Positions 52,269 to 64,000 of a stretch of DNA of 64,000 nt are shown here, piece after piece. Positions within the stretch are counted from its first letter, which is position 1; every line of letters begins with the position of its first letter. The notes beneath the pieces are model-generated. The model did no database searches and was not told the origin of the DNA. It saw nothing but the letters and a program-made list of their open reading frames with translations. Source of the stretch: Branchiostoma floridae (taxonomy: Eukaryota > Chordata > Leptocardii > Amphioxiformes > Branchiostomatidae); NCBI RefSeq assembly GCF_000003815.2, contig NC_049997.1:15665595-15729594 (forward strand), given 5' to 3'. Position numbers and translations under genes: made by a program.

Positions 52269-53649
52269 ATGAAGTTCTTCGTAACGGCTACAGTTGTGTT
52301 TTCTTTGTGCATGTCAACACTGGCATTTTCTCCATGGGAGCGAGGAAGTCGCCATGGTTGGATGGGAGAGATTCAAATGTTTCTCATTTTTTTTCTAGTT
52401 CCGACAAAATTTGCTTTCTGTGCACTGCATTAGTTTAGAGCCCTAGAGGGAGACATTCTCGACTGGACGACGAAAGTAGGTCTGTCTAAAAATTTGAAAT
52501 GTCTTCGTAAAAATAAAACGTTGCTTTAAACAAATGGAGAAAGGGTTTCAAACTATTTACATTGGTGAAAGAAGAATTCATATTTCTTTCAAAGTTTAGA
52601 TATTAAGCGTTGCGATGTTGAAGTCTTTCTGTTATGTACCCGCCAAAAAGGAAAATACTGATAAGACAAAACAATCAACAAAAAGTAGGCAAAAAACGTG
52701 CATGCATGTTCCGTGTGTGATAGTGATATCGGATCATAATATTGATAATGATGATGATAATGTATTAGTTTTATTTGTACAGGTTTGCTACCTCGCAGGC
52801 GTCCTCTTCCACGTCAAAGAGGTAAGATTTGATTTTTTTTCTTCAAGAAAATAGGCAAACAACGAGCTAGGGGGAACTAGATTATATATATTAAGTAATA
52901 TACAAAGCCATACAATGTACTGGTCGGCGAGCAACGTTACAACGTAAGAAATATTGCTGAAATGCAAGCTCTCTTACAGTACGTGTATGATAATTTGATA
53001 TGCATATGAACATATTCCCTAATTGTGTATATCAAACCCCTAACAACAGCTTGAAAGGATGCAACATTTTAAAAAAATTGTTTATTTTTCCCAGAATGCC
53101 CCGACGGCATGCCCATGGTACAGTGCATGCTGGATCCGTGTGACGTAGCCACCTGTCCCGGCAACCCCCGCGCGAGGTGTGAGCATAACTTCTGTGGCGG
53201 ATGTAACGCAGTGTTCTACGACAAGACCGGAGCGATGGCGGATTGTAACGGCGATGGTTTGTGTATTTTCACGTCATGTTAAACTCAAAAAGCAATTGTT
53301 ATCTTCCATTGTCTGTATACTTTTTTCTTAATACTGTTCAATTTTTGCAAATGGTCGGCTTGGGCAAGAACTTGCAAATGAAATTCAACATCATGAAACG
53401 TATGAAGCAATCACAGCAAATTAAAGATATTGATGAAAAAAAGTAGAATATAATTACATTCAGTGTGTGTGTTTCTAGGCGTCTCCCCCTCCCTTTCTCT
53501 CATGTAAAAATACAAATAAAGCTGTTTTGCTGTTGTTTAGGTGTGTGTGTGTGTGTCTCGGTACGTTTCGGTGTCTCGCTTTCGCCCTCCCCCTCCATCT
53601 CTCTCTCTCTTTTCCCCTCTCTCTTTCTCTCTTTCTCTCTCTCTCTGTG

Positions 53650-53689
<40 letters not shown>

Positions 53690-54436
53690 CCTGTCTCTCT
53701 CTCTCCCTGTCTCTCTCTCTCTGTCTCTCTTTCTCTCTCTCTCGCTTTCTCTTTCTCTTTCTCTTTCTCTCTCCCTTTCTCTTTTGGGTTGGGAATACAA
53801 TGAATGAGGTCGTTTTTTGGCTCCTAGATGCGTAACCTTCTTCATAATGTGAAACCTAGGCTGCCCGGATGACAAGCCCATGGCCCGATGCATGATGGAC
53901 CCGTGTGACGTCACGTCCTGCTCAGCCAATCCTGACGCCACCTGTGTGGCTGACTACTGTGGAGGGTGTAATGCAAACTTCTTCGACAGATCCGGCGAAC
54001 CAGCCTGTAAGGAACATTTTACTGTTGTCTTTCTTCTTCCTCTCCTTTCATCTGTCCATCCCTTCCTTTTTTTATCTTCGCCAAGAAGGTTGTAAAAAAA
54101 TTAATGCGCGCGCTGATATCATCCATAAAATTTACTTGCTGTAGCCTTAGTACAACATATAAATCGTGTAAACAGGATGACTGGTAACCAGTAGCCAGAC
54201 CGAAATGATACTACTCTGCGAAACAAGAGGTCTCACTTTTCGTCGCCATTTTGACAGGTTGTGGCGGTGAAGGGCAGTCATGTGACACCGGGCGGCCAAT
54301 AGGGAGGCAGGACGACTGTACCTGTCAGAGAGGCTTGGTGTGTTTTCCAAACGAGGGGTCTTTTACCAAAGGGACGTGCCAAACTGAGGAGTGGGTGGAA
54401 GAAAACGGAGGGCTACCACCTCAACCTATCGGTTAA
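52269..54436 (+). CDS. Small secreted cysteine-rich protein with two DPC modules
   Basis: Proposed exons: 52269-52356, 52783-52821, 53095-53256 (or to 53244), 53860-54006 and 54258-54436, all in phase 1. The first encodes a signal peptide (MKFFVTATVVFSLCMSTLAF). The second is short and Arg-rich (RRRPLPRQR) and is the least certain. Exons three and four each encode one copy of a roughly 50-residue module with the pattern C-x(3)-DPCDV-x2-C-x(8)-C-x(4)-CGGCNA-x-F; the two copies are clearly homologous (ARCMMDPCDV versus VQCMLDPCDV). The last exon has a different cysteine pattern (CGGEGQSC...DDCTCQRGLVC...C), faintly like an IGFBP-type or single-domain growth-factor-binding module. It is extracellular, with many disulphides. 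Modules with the CGGC core occur widely in marine invertebrate secreted proteins; the function is unknown. AATAAA lies at 55301. Confidence 0.62.
53575..53790. repeat. CT-rich microsatellite
   Basis: About 200 bases of TCTC with interruptions lie in the intron between the two DPC exons. Confidence 0.9.
54107..54147. repeat. Single terminus of the GGCCACAGC MITE family
   Basis: ATCATCCATAAAATTTACTT followed by GCTGTAGCC matches the right end of the family. The left end is missing or too diverged. Confidence 0.55.
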
Positions 54437-56732
54437 GCTATGCATTGTGTATTATGCAGTCTTCCGTGTACTTATGGTCTCATAGATGAATTTTTTTCTT
54501 CCCATAGACTTTTATGTCATAATACGTGTTTTACATGGACGTGTTCATAATGAAGCTACAGCTAGTGTCAGCATATTTTTCATTCTATGTTTAGCATATT
54601 TACCCCATATCGTAGGAAAAAATTGCCAACGCCAAATAGACATACGTTCTTTGTTTATAGCAAGTCAAGTCAAAGTTTATTGCGAAACAATTGCAACGGG
54701 TACTTACAAACTACAATTGGTCAATCCACACAAAAGGCATTTTTTTAGCTGTTACTGTACAACCGCACCACTCAGAACCCAGGACTGTGTACCTCCGACT
54801 TAGCGCGTGGCTGCCAAACTTTACCTGCTAATTTTTCAGATGCAAACAAGCTTTCACCGACCTAACTTTTGAGATCAGTTTGCCTGTTTGAAAGAGAATT
54901 CCTCACAGCTAAACACAAGCTTCGTGCAGCCGTTTATTAATCTTTTTAGCTTGGACTTATAATCTACATTGTCATTGTCCTTGCGTAGTGTCATAGTCTA
55001 CATGGACCGTCTGACAGAATATATTTTAGGAGTAATACATCAATGAGACTTTAAATTACAGAGATAGTACAACACTTATCATAGCTGCTACAGTTTTCAA
55101 TCGTCCATCTACTATTTGCAATTGTACTCCGTCACTGAAGGGAAATTCTTCTGCCACGTTCCGCACATCTAATTTGTCGTGAGCATGGCAAAGACGAAAA
55201 TAGGCCACCTACTTTAGTACGCCCCCTTTCGTACCTGAACTGTAGTGCAGGCAGTTAACTTTAGTTGAACCGCAAAGGTATGTAGCAATCATGGAATCAA
55301 AATAAAGAATTTATACAAAAATCATGCCATCGTTTCAAATGTTGGTGCTTTTGTTTCGTATTTTTTCTTCAGCTCTTCTTTTCCACAACACTGTGCAAAA
55401 GGCCTATGACCTTTTAAGTTAAGCCTTTTGTGTTATGTGTTTTATGCATGGTTGCACCACATAATGACAGCTTTCAGTGAGTTGTACAACCAGATGTCTG
55501 TGGTGTGGTGTAAGTCATACTTTGCTAAGCTTACATTCCCGAATTATATGCAAATAGTCAGTTGTACACTCTTTTACACAGTAAGGTCTCACTGTCGCCT
55601 CTTGTAGCGTAACGGTTAGAGTAATCAAACTACGTTGTTTACTTTGGTAAAGGCACTATATAAACAAATGACAGAAAAAAATGTAAATAACATCAGAAAC
55701 CTAACTTAAGTCCACCATACTGCTGTTGTTCCTTATTCTATTACATTGTATCGTGCATATTTTTGATACGTTCGTACAGCTTTTGATAGAGATAACGAGA
55801 TAATAACCAACTGTACCACTCTTGTTATTATATCTTTTTGTGATACAAGCACCAAGAATGGCCATGGATGGATGTAGTGAAGGTCACATACTGTTAGGAA
55901 CATACCATATACTTAGCGGGGGGAGTCAATGTTTCTATGGCGAATCTGTTCTGCTCCATATTAGTACAAAGCTGGTACTGCTAGTATCTTTTTATTGTGT
56001 GAAATATGTACCACCGTATAAAAGGGCAATGCATTTGGATAGTATACATCATAAAAAGACCATTTATTCCCCCCTGAACAAATAAATTGTTCGAACTACG
56101 CCATTTTCCTTCAGAAAAAAGTAGTTGAACTTGTTCTGTGTGCGGGGTCTTGTTTTTTCTTCTTCTTTAATCAAGAAATATGTCTTATAACGGCCCTTTA
56201 AGGAAGAAGGCGAGGACATCATGTGAGATACAGGTACGGTGCTTTCTTAATTTTTGTAGCCTCCACCAGGCCTTGTCAAAGGGGTTCGTGGATATGGACA
56301 GTAGAATTTGGCAAAAATATGGGTGGGGGTAATTTGCCAAGAGTGTCAGTTCATGGGAGGGTAACATTTCAACAAATCTTACTCTTTTGGAGCCAAACTT
56401 CCCAGGCAAAACATTTTCCCCATAGTTAGGGTACTTAATCTGGTACAATCAATGTTACGTACACTGTAGTCTAAGCATATAAACATGTAGGTTCGGCTTT
56501 TTGGTAATGAAGAAAATGTAGGATTGTATAGCTACAGTCGGTTATTACAGACACATAATTGATATAAATTTTCATAATGATAATAATAATCAAAGGCTTG
56601 AGTGGTAGATGTCAGAAAAGACACTGCAGTCAGGAGACGACGACGACGTCCAACCTCAACATCTGCTTGGAGACTACATTTGTACTTGATATTTTATTCA
56701 AGTCAAACACAGACACACACACGTGTACACAG

Positions 56733-56801
<69 letters not shown>

Positions 56802-57086
56802 AACACTCAGACAAACGCACGCACACATATATGTACACACAGCACATACCCACGTATTTTTCCAGCGACCCGTGAAGCCTGGTAGAGGCTAGAGATACCA
56901 GCCGAACCACTACCACCCACCTGTTTTACCCAGAGTGCATTGCGGTAAACTTGCCGAAACGTCATATACTAGCACTGCACTCTCACACGTAAATGCCAAT
57001 GCCACCGCTGCGAAACGTAGTGTGTTTTAAAACTAAATTAGTTTGATTTATTTGATCGGTTGTCTCCACACGTACAGAGGCTAAAC
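54437..57086. other. Intergenic, no gene recognised
   Basis: No splice-compatible coding exon is seen. A 3' LINE-like tail (GTCAAAGTTTATTGCGAAAC) lies at about 54670. CA repeats lie at 56735-56820. The last part presumably contains the CMAS promoter. Confidence 0.4.
56735..56820. repeat. CA microsatellite
   Basis: Nearly pure CA dinucleotides with a few interruptions. Confidence 0.9.
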
Positions 57087-63903
<6,817 letters not shown>

Positions 63904-63934
63904 ACATTGATTATGCAAATTCAAACCTAATTTG

Positions 63935-63949
63935 AATAAAGAAAATAAA
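63935..63949 (+). terminator. Two poly(A) signals of CMAS
   Basis: AATAAA occurs at 63935-63940 and 63944-63949, about 30 bases past the stop. This supports a genuine 3' end for the short form. Confidence 0.5.
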
Positions 63950-64000
63950 GAAAAATATAAGAAACTACTATAATTCAGTACTGGTAAGTAATGGGAATTT

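Noticed and set aside
53465-53941. Overlapping Ser/Leu-rich and Arg/Glu-rich open frames
   Set aside because: They arise from the CT microsatellite, which lacks stop codons in several frames.

Overview
The window is eukaryotic nuclear DNA, most likely from a lancelet (amphioxus, Branchiostoma-like). The reasons are intron-rich genes with GT-AG junctions, animal protein families (CARF-type factor, CUT-homeobox, C2H2 zinc finger, death domain, LRR-Ig receptor, CMP-sialic acid synthetase), and dense short inverted-repeat transposons with CR1/L2-like LINE pieces. The species call is inference. Three runs of N (26765-26864, 48107-48583, 58352-58451) are assembly gaps.

Layout: 1-7.4 kb holds the 3' part of a CARF/ALS2CR8-like gene (+), preceded by a Harbinger-like element. 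7.4-10.6 kb is repeats. 10.7-13.2 kb is a single-exon LRR-Ig transmembrane receptor (+) whose frame is cut by a TGA 77 codons before the probable true end. 13.6-17.7 kb is a minus-strand LINE split by a 2.4 kb inverted-repeat element. 18.6-27.6 kb is a seven-exon gene (-) with four CUT domains and a homeodomain. 30.0-32.6 kb is a nine-finger C2H2 gene (+). 33.4-36.7 kb is repeats. 37.8-44.4 kb is a death-domain scaffold protein (+). 47.3-50.8 kb is a secreted acidic repeat protein plus a decayed partial copy. 52.3-54.4 kb is a small secreted cysteine-rich protein (+). 57.1-63.9 kb is CMP-sialic acid synthetase (+).

The most unusual feature is the head-to-head pair at 18.6-32.6 kb. The CUT-homeobox gene and the zinc-finger gene are transcribed away from each other, and both begin with the same roughly 50-residue SAP-like domain, about half identical. 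Each also seems to have a non-coding first exon, with its ATG at or within five bases of the second-exon acceptor. One conserved N-terminal module therefore appears to be joined to two unrelated DNA-binding architectures. All six introns of the CUT gene are phase 1, and the joined reading frame is exact (852 codons plus stop).

Exon boundaries were placed by reading splice sites and reading-frame phase by eye. No search, alignment or expression data were used.
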